Shown here: positions 54,285 through 62,959 of the stretch, piece by piece | Layout: the number at the start of each line of letters is the position of its first letter | Position numbering within the stretch: position 1 is the first letter of the stretch | Assembly (NCBI RefSeq): GCF_000427785.1 | Contig: NZ_ATYR01000025.1 | Span: forward strand, 1 to 64,000 | DNA from: Massilia alkalitolerans DSM 17462 | GTDB lineage: Bacteria > Pseudomonadota > Gammaproteobacteria > Burkholderiales > Burkholderiaceae_D | Direction: 5' to 3' | Length of the DNA: 64,000 nt | The notes under the pieces: generated by a model | Told to the model about the DNA's origin: nothing | What the model saw: the letters and a program-made list of their open reading frames with translations, nothing else | Database searches by the model: none | Position numbers and translations under genes: made by a program

Positions 54285-54415
54285 GCGCCCTATCTTCGCG
54301 CAAATCCGAAAACGGCGTTGCGCGCCTCGAATCTGCAGGCTTCCTGCCGTGGATCAAGAAGCGCTTTAACGCAAGCACAAGACTGGAGGATGTTTCGAAT
54401 AAGAAAGGACGACCC

Positions 54416-55453
54416 ATGCGCGCCATCGGCAGCCTTCTCGCATTTTCCGCCTTCCTTGTCATGCTTCCCTGCAGCGGCCAGGAAACGCCAGCCACGGCAG
54501 GCTTTCTGGTCTGGGAAAACGACAGCCGCTTCAATACCGACCGCTACTACACCAACGGCATCCAGTTCGTCTCGCGTAGTACGGAAGACGACCGCGGTGC
54601 GCTCACCCGGCGCTTGCTTGGTACCGCCTGCCGCCTGTTCGGCTGCGGCGACGCGCGCTTCCTGTTTTCCCAGCACAGCCTGGGCCAGCTGATGTACACC
54701 CCGGGCGACATCACCGTGGCCGCGCCCCAGCCCCTCGACCGCCCCTGGGCCGGCCTGCTCTACGTGGAGCGCCAGTGGCTGCTCCTGGCGCCGGAGGGCG
54801 CATCGATCACGACCCTGACGGCCCAGGCCGGTGTGACCGGCAGGCTGTCGCTGGCCGAACCGGCGCAGAAACTGTTCCACCGCATCCTCGACCGTCCGCG
54901 GCCGCAGGGTTGGGACCACCAGGTCGGCAACACCCTGGCCGTGCTGGTATCGGTGGAGCGGCGCTCGGCCTGTCCAGGCCTGTCGGGCGACCTGGTGGGC
55001 GACGTGCAGCTGCGCACGGCCGGCCACTGGCGGCTCGCGCTCGGCAGCATCATGAGCTATGCGGCCGGCGCCGTGAGCGTCACGATCGGCAAGAACCTGC
55101 CGCCTGTCGCGCCAGCGCCGCCGGGCATCGTCAACCGGCTCGGGCCCCTGGACACGATCTGCCTGCGGCGCTGGGTCCAGTGCACGCTGGTGCTGGGCGC
55201 GGAGGCGCGCGGCATGGCGTACAACCTGTTCCTCGAAGGCCGGCCGTGGAAGGACGACCCTGGCGTGAAGCCGCGGCGCTGGGTCGGCGAGCTGAGTGCC
55301 GGGCTGCGGCTGGATTTTCCCGGCACCCGCGGCCGGGAGCACGGTCCCTGGTTCGCGCAACTGCGGGCCATCCGCCGCAGCGCCGAGTTCCGCGCGTCGC
55401 TGCCAGTGCCGCGCCATACCGTCGCGTCGCTCACCCTGGGTACCGATTTCTGA
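54416..55453 (+). CDS. lipid A deacylase LpxR family protein
   Basis: A 345-aa outer membrane beta-barrel protein with a signal peptide (about 1-21). The LpxR active-site patterns are seen: WENDSRFNTDRYYTNG (33-48; Asn-Asp pair and Thr/Tyr region) and QHSLGQLMYTP (the His). LpxR removes the 3'-acyloxyacyl group from lipid A. A ribosome binding site (aaaggac) precedes ATG 54416. Stands alone, 131 bp after rtcB on the divergent strand. Confidence 0.83.
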   Translation: MRAIGSLLAFSAFLVMLPCSGQETPATAGFLVWENDSRFNTDRYYTNGIQFVSRSTEDDRGALTRRLLGTACRLFGCGDARFLFSQHSLGQLMYTPGDITVAAPQPLDRPWAGLLYVERQWLLLAPEGASITTLTAQAGVTGRLSLAEPAQKLFHRILDRPRPQGWDHQVGNTLAVLVSVERRSACPGLSGDLVGDVQLRTAGHWRLALGSIMSYAAGAVSVTIGKNLPPVAPAPPGIVNRLGPLDTICLRRWVQCTLVLGAEARGMAYNLFLEGRPWKDDPGVKPRRWVGELSAGLRLDFPGTRGREHGPWFAQLRAIRRSAEFRASLPVPRHTVASLTLGTDF

Positions 55454-55548
55454 ACGGGCGGGAGGGGACGCGCAGTTGCGCCCGCCCCATGCCGCTTCTA
55501 TACTCCGTCAGGCAATGCCTTTACGCATCATCTGACCACGGAACCGCC

Positions 55549-55986
55549 ATGCGCAAGCCCTTCTACCTGCTCCCTGCACTTCTTGCACCACTGCTGCTGG
55601 CCGGCTGCGTCAATGATTCGGCCAGCTACCCGATCGCGGGCAAGGAACATGCGCTCAGCGTGCGCGTGCTGCAGGATTATTTCTGGCGCAAGGAGGCGAC
55701 GCTGCGCCTCATCGTCGCCCGCATGCCGGACTGCCAGCGCCAGCTGGAGCTGGGCAAGGTGTCATTGTCGGGGCTGGAGATCGAGCTGTTCGCAAGCGGG
55801 CCCGACGTATATACGCTGCGCTCGGGCGAGGATGTCTGGCAGGTGGAAACCCAGGGCTGTACCGAACTGGAAGCGCCGGAAGCGAATGCGGTCACCGGCC
55901 AGGCGCTGGGCAGCTTCCACCTCGACGAACACGACAAGCTGGTCTTCGAGGCCGCCGCCGCTGCCGGTACTCCTGCGGAACAATAA
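55549..55986 (+). CDS. small lipoprotein, unknown function
   Basis: 145 aa with a lipobox (LLLAGCVND, Cys about 20). The mature part begins SYPIAGKEHALSVRVLQDYFWRKEATLRLIVARMPDCQRQ and has further cysteines (Cys65 and near 108) that could pair. The pattern is like small hypothetical lipoproteins of the family; no function is known. Confidence 0.7.
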   Translation: MRKPFYLLPALLAPLLLAGCVNDSASYPIAGKEHALSVRVLQDYFWRKEATLRLIVARMPDCQRQLELGKVSLSGLEIELFASGPDVYTLRSGEDVWQVETQGCTELEAPEANAVTGQALGSFHLDEHDKLVFEAAAAAGTPAEQ

Positions 55987-56114
55987 GCGTAGGAAAGCGC
56001 GGCCGGCGCAGGAAACCGTCCACGCGTCCTGCGTGCGTTGGATTCCTCGCCCGACGCAGGTGGCGACCAGGTCGTTGCCGGCCGCGCCGCCCTACCCGGC
56101 CATCATCGACATCA

Positions 56115-56726
56115 TCAAGGGCGCAGCCAGCCGCGCCCGATCGGTACCGCCAGTACGCGGCGGTACAGGTTTTCCACCACAGGCAGCACCTGTGCGCATG
56201 CCGCGCGCACGGCCGGCGTCTGCACCAGCAAGGCCATCGACGCCGACATCAGGAGCGCTCCCGCCATGTCCTTCGGCCAGTGCACGCCCAGGTAGACGCG
56301 CGACCAGGCCACTACCAGCGCCAGCGGCAGCAGCAGCAGCATCCATCCGACGCGGCGCGCTTCCTGCACCCGGCTGAACGCCAGCACCAGGGCCACCGAG
56401 AAGATGCTGGTGGCATGGTCGCTCGGGAAGGAGCTGTCCGGGGCATGCAGCAGGAAGGTCTGGCCGACTTCGGCGACGAAGGGCCGCGGGCTGTACCAGA
56501 AATGGCCGATCAGCGCGTTCAGCGTGAGCGCACAGCCGGCCGCGATGAAGGCGCGCAGCGCGACCTCGCGCCCGGGCCCGCCGCCGAGCCACAGCATGAC
56601 GAGCGACAGCGGCATCACGAAGATCAGCCACTGCGCGGCGAAGATGGCAGCCATCAACTGCCAGCCGGTCAGGCCGGCCTGGGCGTTGAGGGTGGAGAAC
56701 AGGATCAGGTTGAGGTGCTCGAACAT
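56115..56726 (-). CDS. PAP2 family phosphatase (BcrC-like)
   Basis: 203 aa, about five or six membrane helices. PAP2 motifs: FWYSPRPF (first), PSDHATS (second, with a D in place of the usual G) and SRVYLGVHWPKD (third). These fit BcrC-type undecaprenyl-pyrophosphate phosphatases, which recycle the lipid carrier and give bacitracin tolerance. A different lipid phosphate is possible. Confidence 0.85.
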   Translation of the reverse strand: MFEHLNLILFSTLNAQAGLTGWQLMAAIFAAQWLIFVMPLSLVMLWLGGGPGREVALRAFIAAGCALTLNALIGHFWYSPRPFVAEVGQTFLLHAPDSSFPSDHATSIFSVALVLAFSRVQEARRVGWMLLLLPLALVVAWSRVYLGVHWPKDMAGALLMSASMALLVQTPAVRAACAQVLPVVENLYRRVLAVPIGRGWLRP

Positions 56727-56854
56727 GGCGCCAGCTCGAAGATAAAATATTGATAAGCTTTCCTGTAGCTTAGCCGAGCCCGGCTGACGCACTTTTCAAG
56801 AAGTGCAACAGATTGTGACAATTCCCCGACAATGTCGCGTGCGACTGCTTCAGC

Positions 56855-57178
56855 TCAATGGCGGTGGAGCAGGCGCCTCAGCTGTGCCAGTTCCATTTCG
56901 CGTCCCGATTTCTCGAGCACGCTTTCCAGCAGGCTGCGGTCGCCATCGCGCAGCATGGTCCACTGCGTGAAGTATTCGTGCACGGTACGCCAGGGCGGAA
57001 AGCCCGCCGGCATGCTGCGCCAGGTAGCGCCGGTGTGGAGGAAATAGAGGACGGCACAGAACACGTCGTACAGGTCGTGCTTGCGCGGGCGGGTCTTGCG
57101 GCGCGCCGCTTCCAGCATGCCGCGCACGGGCTCGAACTGTTCGCGAGAAATATCGCTGGGAAATGCCGGACGATCCAT
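56855..57178 (-). pseudogene. IS5-type transposase fragment (DUF4096, first frame only)
   Basis: 107 aa (start at 57178): MDRPAFPSDISREQFEPVRG, RPRKHDLYDVFCAVLYFLHTGATWRSMPAGFPPWRTVHEYF is the N-terminal DUF4096 domain of IS5-group transposases. The second frame with the DDE catalytic residues is missing, and no terminal inverted repeats can be seen. It is a decayed insertion sequence remnant, or a lone domain in use for something else. Confidence 0.7.
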
Positions 57179-57230
57179 GGCGCGTCCTCCGAAAATCACT
57201 TGGAGGCCGGCGATCCGGAACAGGTTCCAA

Positions 57231-57256
57231 GGCGGGCGCGGCAGCCCGCCTTTACA
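57231..57256 (-). terminator. possible hairpin terminator of folE
   Basis: A hairpin ggcgggc / gcccgcc lies about 10 bp beyond the folE stop on that strand. There is no convincing T-run, so its role as a terminator is weak. Confidence 0.35.
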
Positions 57257-57264
57257 GCTTAGTC

Positions 57265-57831
57265 CTAGTCGCGTGCCAGCGCCAGGAACTCGGTACGCAA
57301 AGCCAGGTTCGGTTGCAGTTCACCGAGCAGGGCCGAAGTGATGGTCTCTTCGCCGATGGCGCGGATGCCGCGGCTTTCCATGCACATGTGGCGGCACTTG
57401 ACGACCACGCCCACCGCCTTCGGCTCCAGCACTTCCATCAGCGCGTTGGCGATCTGGATCGTCATGCGCTCCTGCACCTGCAGGCGCTTGGAGAAGATGT
57501 CGACCAGGCGGGTGAGCTTGGAGAGGCCGACGATCTTCCCGTTCGGCAGATAGCCGACCGTGGCCTTGCCGAAGAAGGGCGCCAGGTGGTGCTCGCAATG
57601 GCTGTAGACCGGGATGCCGCGCACCACGATCAGTTCGTTGTATTCCTCGGCGCCGTCCTCGAAGGCCTTGAGCACTTCGACGGGATCCTGGTCATAGCCC
57701 GAGGTCCAGTGTTTCCAGGCCTTCGCCACGCGGTGCGGCGTTTCCTGCAGGCCCGGACGGTCCGGATCCTCGCCCAGGCTGGTCAGCAGGCGGCGCCAGT
57801 CGTGTTCGGTGAAAGCTTCTTTGTCAGACAT
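57265..57831 (-). CDS. folE: GTP cyclohydrolase I (FolE)
   Basis: 188-aa enzyme that makes 7,8-dihydroneopterin triphosphate from GTP, the start of folate synthesis. The zinc site is complete: HCEHHLAPF and CRHMCMESRG; the substrate region GLSKLTRLVDIFSKRLQVQER is typical. Normal length for the bacterial type IA. Confidence 0.96.
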   Translation of the reverse strand: MSDKEAFTEHDWRRLLTSLGEDPDRPGLQETPHRVAKAWKHWTSGYDQDPVEVLKAFEDGAEEYNELIVVRGIPVYSHCEHHLAPFFGKATVGYLPNGKIVGLSKLTRLVDIFSKRLQVQERMTIQIANALMEVLEPKAVGVVVKCRHMCMESRGIRAIGEETITSALLGELQPNLALRTEFLALARD

Positions 57832-57974
57832 GGTGAACCTTAAAAAATCGATTGCCGCAAGTATATAGAAAATGCGGGAAGGGTTCCGGCGGCTGCCGGT
57901 TTATTGAGCAAAGTTAATGTCGCCGCGCACAACAGCGGTAGCGTGGAAGGCGGTTCCAGTCCTGGGAGATCGCC

Positions 57975-58832
57975 ATGTTCGGCAGCACGGTCCTCGAAGT
58001 CGCCATCGGCCTGACGTTTTGCTACGGCACCCTGGCGCTGGTCGTCAGTACCTTTCAGGAAGCGCTGGCGGCGGCCTTCAGCCTGCGCGCCAACATGCTG
58101 CTCGACGCGGTCAAGCGCATGCTGGACGACCCGCGCTGCGAGGCGCTGGCGCAAAGCCTGTACGACCATCCGCTGGTCAATCCGCACGGCAGCACCACTG
58201 CCCGGCGCAAACTATCGGTGCGGCCATCCTACATCGAACCTGCCCACTTCGCGATCGCACTGCTCGATTCGCTGCGCAGCAATCCGGCCATCCCGCTGCA
58301 GGCGGCGATCGAAGCCCTGCCCGACGAACAGGTCAGGCGCGTGCTGCTGGCCCTGTACCGCCAGTCCAGCGGGGACCTGCAGCGCTTCCAGGAAGGCATC
58401 GCCGGCTGGTTCAACAGCGCCATGGAGCGCCTGTCCGGCGTCTACAAACGGCGCCAGCTCCTGATTTCCTTCCTGCTGGCCCTGCTGCTCACCATCCTGC
58501 TGAACATCGACAGCATCCACCTGTTCCAGACCCTGTGGCAGAACCCGGCGCTGGCCGCCCAGATCAAGGCCGCCCCGAGCGCGCTCGACGCCGAGGCACT
58601 GCGCCAACTGTGGGCGATGCCGATCGGCTGGAGCAGCTTCCCGCCGCGGCTCGACACCGCTTTTGCCCTGCAGGTGGCCGGCTGGCTGATCACTGCCGGC
58701 ACCACGCTGTTCGGCGCCCCGTTCTGGTTCGACCTGCTGCAGCGCGCGGTGCAGCTGCGCGGCACCGGGGCCAAGCCCCAGCCGCAGCCTCAAGTTGTCG
58801 TACGCACGGAGAATGCGCCGGCGCAGTCCTGA
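57975..58832 (+). CDS. membrane protein of unknown function
   Basis: 285 aa with three to four hydrophobic segments: near the N-terminus (VAIGLTFCYGTLALVVSTF), in the middle (LLISFLLALLLTILLNI) and near the C-terminus (GWLITAGTTLFGAPFWFDLL). The last, with GAPFWFDLL followed by a short polar tail, is seen in a family of bacterial proteins of unknown role. A ribosome binding site (ggag) precedes the ATG. No operon partner. Confidence 0.65.
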   Translation: MFGSTVLEVAIGLTFCYGTLALVVSTFQEALAAAFSLRANMLLDAVKRMLDDPRCEALAQSLYDHPLVNPHGSTTARRKLSVRPSYIEPAHFAIALLDSLRSNPAIPLQAAIEALPDEQVRRVLLALYRQSSGDLQRFQEGIAGWFNSAMERLSGVYKRRQLLISFLLALLLTILLNIDSIHLFQTLWQNPALAAQIKAAPSALDAEALRQLWAMPIGWSSFPPRLDTAFALQVAGWLITAGTTLFGAPFWFDLLQRAVQLRGTGAKPQPQPQVVVRTENAPAQS

Positions 58833-58835
58833 GCG

Positions 58836-59657
58836 CTAGCGCCCTGGTGGGCGGTGGGCGTCCACCAGCACGCTCGACACTGAAATGTGCGGCACCCGTT
58901 CGGGCCATTCGTCGTCCGGCCCGAACCAGCGCGCCTCCGAGATCTCCGACGTGTCGACGCGGATCTCGCCATCCAGGTAGTCGGCCGTAAAGGCCAGCAT
59001 CAGCGAATGCGGGAAGGGCCAGGACTGGCTCGCGAAATAGCGCAGGTTCTGCACTCGCAGCCCCACCTCCTCGTAGACCTCGCGGTGGATCGCCTCTTCC
59101 ACCGACTCGCCCGCCTCCAGGAACCCGGCCAGCGGCACGAAGCGCTTGGTCGGCGAGGCGATGTGCATCGCCAGCAGCACGCTGTCGCCCTTCCTGATCA
59201 GGACCATCATGGCCGGCGAGATGCGCGGGTAGGCCATGTGCCCGCACTGCACGCACTTGTAGCAGCGTTCGCCGGCCGCCAGCACGGTGCCGCTGCCGCA
59301 GGCGCCGCAGAAGCGGTGGGTGCGCGCCCATTCCGCCACCTGGGCGGCGCGCGCCGCCAGCCCCAGCAAGGCCTCGTCCATGTCCGCGAACAGCGAGCGC
59401 AGGCTGCGCAGGGCATAGCCCGGCGGCAGCGCCGGTTCGCTGTCGAACCAGCCCGTCTCGCAATAGCGCTCGCCGTACAGGCCGAGCGGCTGCAGGCGGG
59501 CGCGGTCCACCTCCAGCCGGTCGAGCGTGGCGGCGTCGGGCAGCGCCAGGTCATGCTCGCGCACCAGCAGGCGGCCGCCGTGGAACAAGAAGCTCAGGGG
59601 CGCGGGGTCGGATTGCTGCGCGAACAGCGGCGTGAAGCTGGAAGGGGTCTGGAGCAT
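58836..59657 (-). CDS. nudC: NAD(+) diphosphatase / NADH pyrophosphatase
   Basis: 273 aa. The zinc ribbon CGACG...CYKCVQCG (about 125-145), Nudix box GFLEAGESVEEAIHREVYEE with VGL, and SQSWPFPHS after it identify NudC. It hydrolyses NAD(H) to NMN and AMP and can remove NAD caps from RNA. The start is at ATG 59657 (MLQTPSSFTP), preceded by a GGAG-like sequence; a longer upstream frame is unlikely. It overlaps nothing and is convergent with the membrane protein gene. Confidence 0.92.
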   Translation of the reverse strand: MLQTPSSFTPLFAQQSDPAPLSFLFHGGRLLVREHDLALPDAATLDRLEVDRARLQPLGLYGERYCETGWFDSEPALPPGYALRSLRSLFADMDEALLGLAARAAQVAEWARTHRFCGACGSGTVLAAGERCYKCVQCGHMAYPRISPAMMVLIRKGDSVLLAMHIASPTKRFVPLAGFLEAGESVEEAIHREVYEEVGLRVQNLRYFASQSWPFPHSLMLAFTADYLDGEIRVDTSEISEARWFGPDDEWPERVPHISVSSVLVDAHRPPGR

Positions 59658-59831
59658 GGTCGGTTCGGCTAGGGCGGACAGGGCAATAACCCGATCATAC
59701 CGCCTTTCGCGGCGCCCTTCTTCCACCTCTCTTAAGAACCGATTCCGCCACAAACGAAGTGAACTAATCCTGCTCAGCAGGCTCAAAGTTGGGCTGTCCG
59801 CTGCATCGCCCCCGACACCAGGAGATCACCG

Positions 59832-61511
59832 ATGGACGACACCCCAGTTGTGCTTGGCATTAACCGGACCCAGGACGCCAGCATCTGCCTCATGCAGGGC
59901 TCACACCTTGCCTGGGCCATCCAGAAAGAACGTCTCACGCGCCACAAGCACCACTGGGGCAAGCCCGGCGACCTGCGCGACCACTATGCGCCGCGCCTGC
60001 CCGGGCTCGAGCGCCCGGTCGACATCGTCGTCGAATGCTTCTCGTCCGATGAAGAAATCGGCAGCCTACCCGTCTATGACGACGAGCTGGCCGCCACGCT
60101 GGCACTGGCGCGCGACAGCCGGCGTGCGCGCATCTCGCACCACCTGGCTCACCTGTACAGCGTGTTCCACCCCTCCCCCTTCGACGAGGCCGCAGTGATG
60201 GTCATCGACGGCCAGGGCAGCCCGGTCTCCGACTTCACCGAGCATTGGAGCGGCGCCGCCAGCACGCCCGGCGACTGGCGCGAGGTCTCTTCCTTCTACA
60301 GCGCCAGCCGCAAGGAGATCCGCTGCATCGGCAAGCAGGTCTGGGACCGCGACGACGGCCGCCTCGTCGGCCTCGGCATGTTCTACTTCCTGCTGACCCA
60401 GGCGATCTTCCCGGGCGAGGGCAACGAAGGCAAGGTGATGGGCCTGGCCCCCTACGGCGACCCGGCGGCACTTGGCCTGCCGCCGCTCGACGTCGAAGGC
60501 ATGGCGGTCGGCATCCCGTCCGCCTGGCGCTCGCTGCTGCGCGAGCGCAGCCGCTTCCGCTTCGGCAGCGCGGAAGCGCGCTTCACCGACTGCGCCAACC
60601 TGGCCGCCGCCGGACAGCGCGCCTTCGAGGACGCCTTGCTGGCGCTGGCGCACTGGCTGTACCGCCAGACCGGGGCCGAGCACCTGTGCTTCGCCGGCGG
60701 CACGGCCCTGAACTGCTCCGCCAACGAGCGCCTGCTGCGCGAGACCCCGTTCCGCCGCGTGTTCCTGCCGCCGGCGCCGAGCGACGCCGGCACCGCCCTC
60801 GGCTGCGCCATCTACGGTCTCACCGAGCTGGCCGGCCGGCCCTGCGACTTCCGCTGGAGCGCCGATTACCTCGGCCCGCCACCCCAGCTGTCCGACATCG
60901 AAGCGGCGCTCGACGGCGCCACCGACCTCGTGGTCGAACGGCCGCGCGGCCGCGACGCCCTGTGCGCGCGCATGCTCGACCTGCTGTGCACCGGGCGCGT
61001 GATCGGCCTGTACCAGGGCCGCAGCGAGTTCGGTCCGCGCGCGCTCGGACACCGCAGCATCCTGGCCGACCCGCGCCGCGACCGCATCCGCGACTGGATC
61101 AATGCGCGGGTCAAGCAGCGCGAATGGTTCCGCCCACTCGCCCCGGTGGTGCCGGAAGAGCGCGCCGCCGTCTACTTCGACGTGGCCGGCCCGTCTCCCT
61201 TCATGCAGTTCGCCGCGCCGGTGCGGCCCGAAGTCGCGCCGATGCTGCCGGCCATTACCCACGTGGACGGCACCGCGCGCCTGCAGACCGTCGGCCCCGC
61301 GGACGACCCGCTGCTGCGCGCCCTGCTGGCCGGCTTCGAGGTGCGTACCGGGGTGCCGGTGCTGCTCAACACCTCCTTCAATGGCAAGGACGAGCCCATC
61401 GTCGAGACGCCCTTCGAGGCCGTCGCCGCGTTCCGGCAGATGCCCCTGCACGCACTGGCGATCCCGCCCTTCCTGGTGACCAAGCGCAGCGAGCCGGAGC
61501 TGCCGGTATGA
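59832..61511 (+). CDS. carbamoyltransferase (NodU/CmcH family)
   Basis: 559 aa. N-terminal Kae1-like domain: VLGINRTQDASICLMQG, HHLAHLYSVFHPSPFDEAAVMVIDGQG (metal-binding His residues). C-terminal domain: QGRSEFGPRALGHRSILADPR and VLLNTSFNGKDEPIVETP. This family moves a carbamoyl group from carbamoyl phosphate to sugars or antibiotic precursors. Strong ribosome binding site (aggag). It overlaps the next gene by 4 bp (ATGA), so the pair acts together, perhaps on a cell surface glycan. Confidence 0.93.
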   Translation: MDDTPVVLGINRTQDASICLMQGSHLAWAIQKERLTRHKHHWGKPGDLRDHYAPRLPGLERPVDIVVECFSSDEEIGSLPVYDDELAATLALARDSRRARISHHLAHLYSVFHPSPFDEAAVMVIDGQGSPVSDFTEHWSGAASTPGDWREVSSFYSASRKEIRCIGKQVWDRDDGRLVGLGMFYFLLTQAIFPGEGNEGKVMGLAPYGDPAALGLPPLDVEGMAVGIPSAWRSLLRERSRFRFGSAEARFTDCANLAAAGQRAFEDALLALAHWLYRQTGAEHLCFAGGTALNCSANERLLRETPFRRVFLPPAPSDAGTALGCAIYGLTELAGRPCDFRWSADYLGPPPQLSDIEAALDGATDLVVERPRGRDALCARMLDLLCTGRVIGLYQGRSEFGPRALGHRSILADPRRDRIRDWINARVKQREWFRPLAPVVPEERAAVYFDVAGPSPFMQFAAPVRPEVAPMLPAITHVDGTARLQTVGPADDPLLRALLAGFEVRTGVPVLLNTSFNGKDEPIVETPFEAVAAFRQMPLHALAIPPFLVTKRSEPELPV

Positions 61512-62854
61512 TCCGTGCCTACCCCGGGCGCCCGAGCGTGCGGGCGGGCGAGACGCTCACCCTGCACGTCTCGGGCGACGCGCCGCGCTTTCGCATCGCC
61601 ATCTACCGCTGGGAAGACGGACTGGTGCCCGTGCGGCTGGGCAGTTGGCTGCGCGCCGAGCACCTGCCCGACGGCCGCGCCGACGAAGACTGGCAGTGGC
61701 CGCCCTACCAGGTCGAGACCGGAGACGACTGGCCCTCGGGCGTCTACCTCGCCCATCTCGAGCTGCCGCAGGGCCGGCCCCTGCGGCTGTCCGCCGATTC
61801 CGCCGCCGCCCTGTTCGTCGTACGCGCCAGGGCGAGCAAGACCATCCTGTACAAGCTGCCCGTCGCCACCTGGCACGCCTACAACTGCTCCGGCGGCGGC
61901 TGCTTCTACACCAATCCGCCGCGCTCGGCGCACCCGCCCGGCGCCCGCGTCTCGCTGCGCCGGCCCGGCGGCGGCATCGGCGGCCTGACCTGGGGCGCGC
62001 AAGACTACTACGACCCGCGCTCCCCGCGCCAGACCTTCGCGCACTGGGATGCGCGCTTCATCCGCTGGATGGCGCGCTGCGGCTATGCGGCCGACTTCTG
62101 CACCGACCTCGACATCCATGCGCAGCCCAGGCTGCTGCAGGACTACCGCCTCTTGGTCAGCGTGGGCCACGACGAATACTGGAGCGAAGACACGCGCGAC
62201 GCGGTCGAAGACTTCGTCGCCGGCGGCGGCAATCTGGCCCTGTTCGGCGCCAACCTGTGCTGGTGGCGTCCTACGCGGCCCGATCCACCTGGTCGACGAG
62301 GGCACGGCCATGGTGTGCCACCAGGGCGGCAAGCACGGCGCCTGGGACCACTGGTGGCCCGCCACCGGCGCCCAGCGCCCGGAAGACTCCCTGAGCGGCG
62401 CCAGCTACCGCCATGGCGGCGGCTGGTGGGACGGCCCGCGCGACACGCCCGGTTTCATCGTCCAGCAGCCCGGACACTGGATCTTCGCGGGCACCGGCCT
62501 GGCGCGCGGCGAGTCGCTCGGCGCCGATACCTGGCCGCCGCTGCCGGGATACGAGTGCGACGGCATACCGGTCGACCACATCGGGCCGGACGGCCAGGCC
62601 ATCCTGTCGGCCTGGCGCGACGAAGCGGGGACGCCGGACGGCTGCCAGTTGCTGGCCGCCTGCCCGCTCGACCGGCGCTGGTAGGCCATGGCGCCGGCGA
62701 GGGCATCCACGTCGCGGCGATGGGCATGTTCCGGCATGGCGGCACCGTGTTTTCCGCCGGGACCACCGACTGGGCGCAGGTGCTGGGCGAGGCACGCGAC
62801 CGCAGGGTCGAACGGATTACCCGCAACGTCCTCGACCGGCTATGCCACGCCTGA
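61508..62854 (+). pseudogene. N,N-dimethylformamidase-like protein with two frameshifts
   Basis: From ATG 61508 the protein reads a dimethylformamidase beta-subunit-like C-terminal domain (KLPVATWHAYNCSGGGCFY, LLVSVGHDEYWSE, GGNLALFGANLCWWR). At about 62268 it leaves frame: the continuation (LRGPIHLVDEGTAMVCHQGG...DRRW) is one frame on, ending in a TAG at about 62684. At about 62680 the frame returns (GHGAGEGIHVAAMGMFRHGG) to the end at 62854. Both shifts together keep the final register. Either this is a pseudogene or two sequencing indels occur. It overlaps the carbamoyltransferase gene by 4 bp. Confidence 0.75.
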
Positions 62855-62959
62855 CGCGCTGCTGACCTTACAAGACCTGCTTGTGACTGCTGGAGACCGG
62901 TCCGCCGCTGTAGTGCCTGGCTGTGGAATTTACGCAAGGCTGGATTATTTGGAGAACAC

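Noticed and set aside
57231..57256. Hairpin near folE as an insertion sequence end
   Set aside because: No matching copy at the far end of the IS5-like fragment; more likely a weak terminator.
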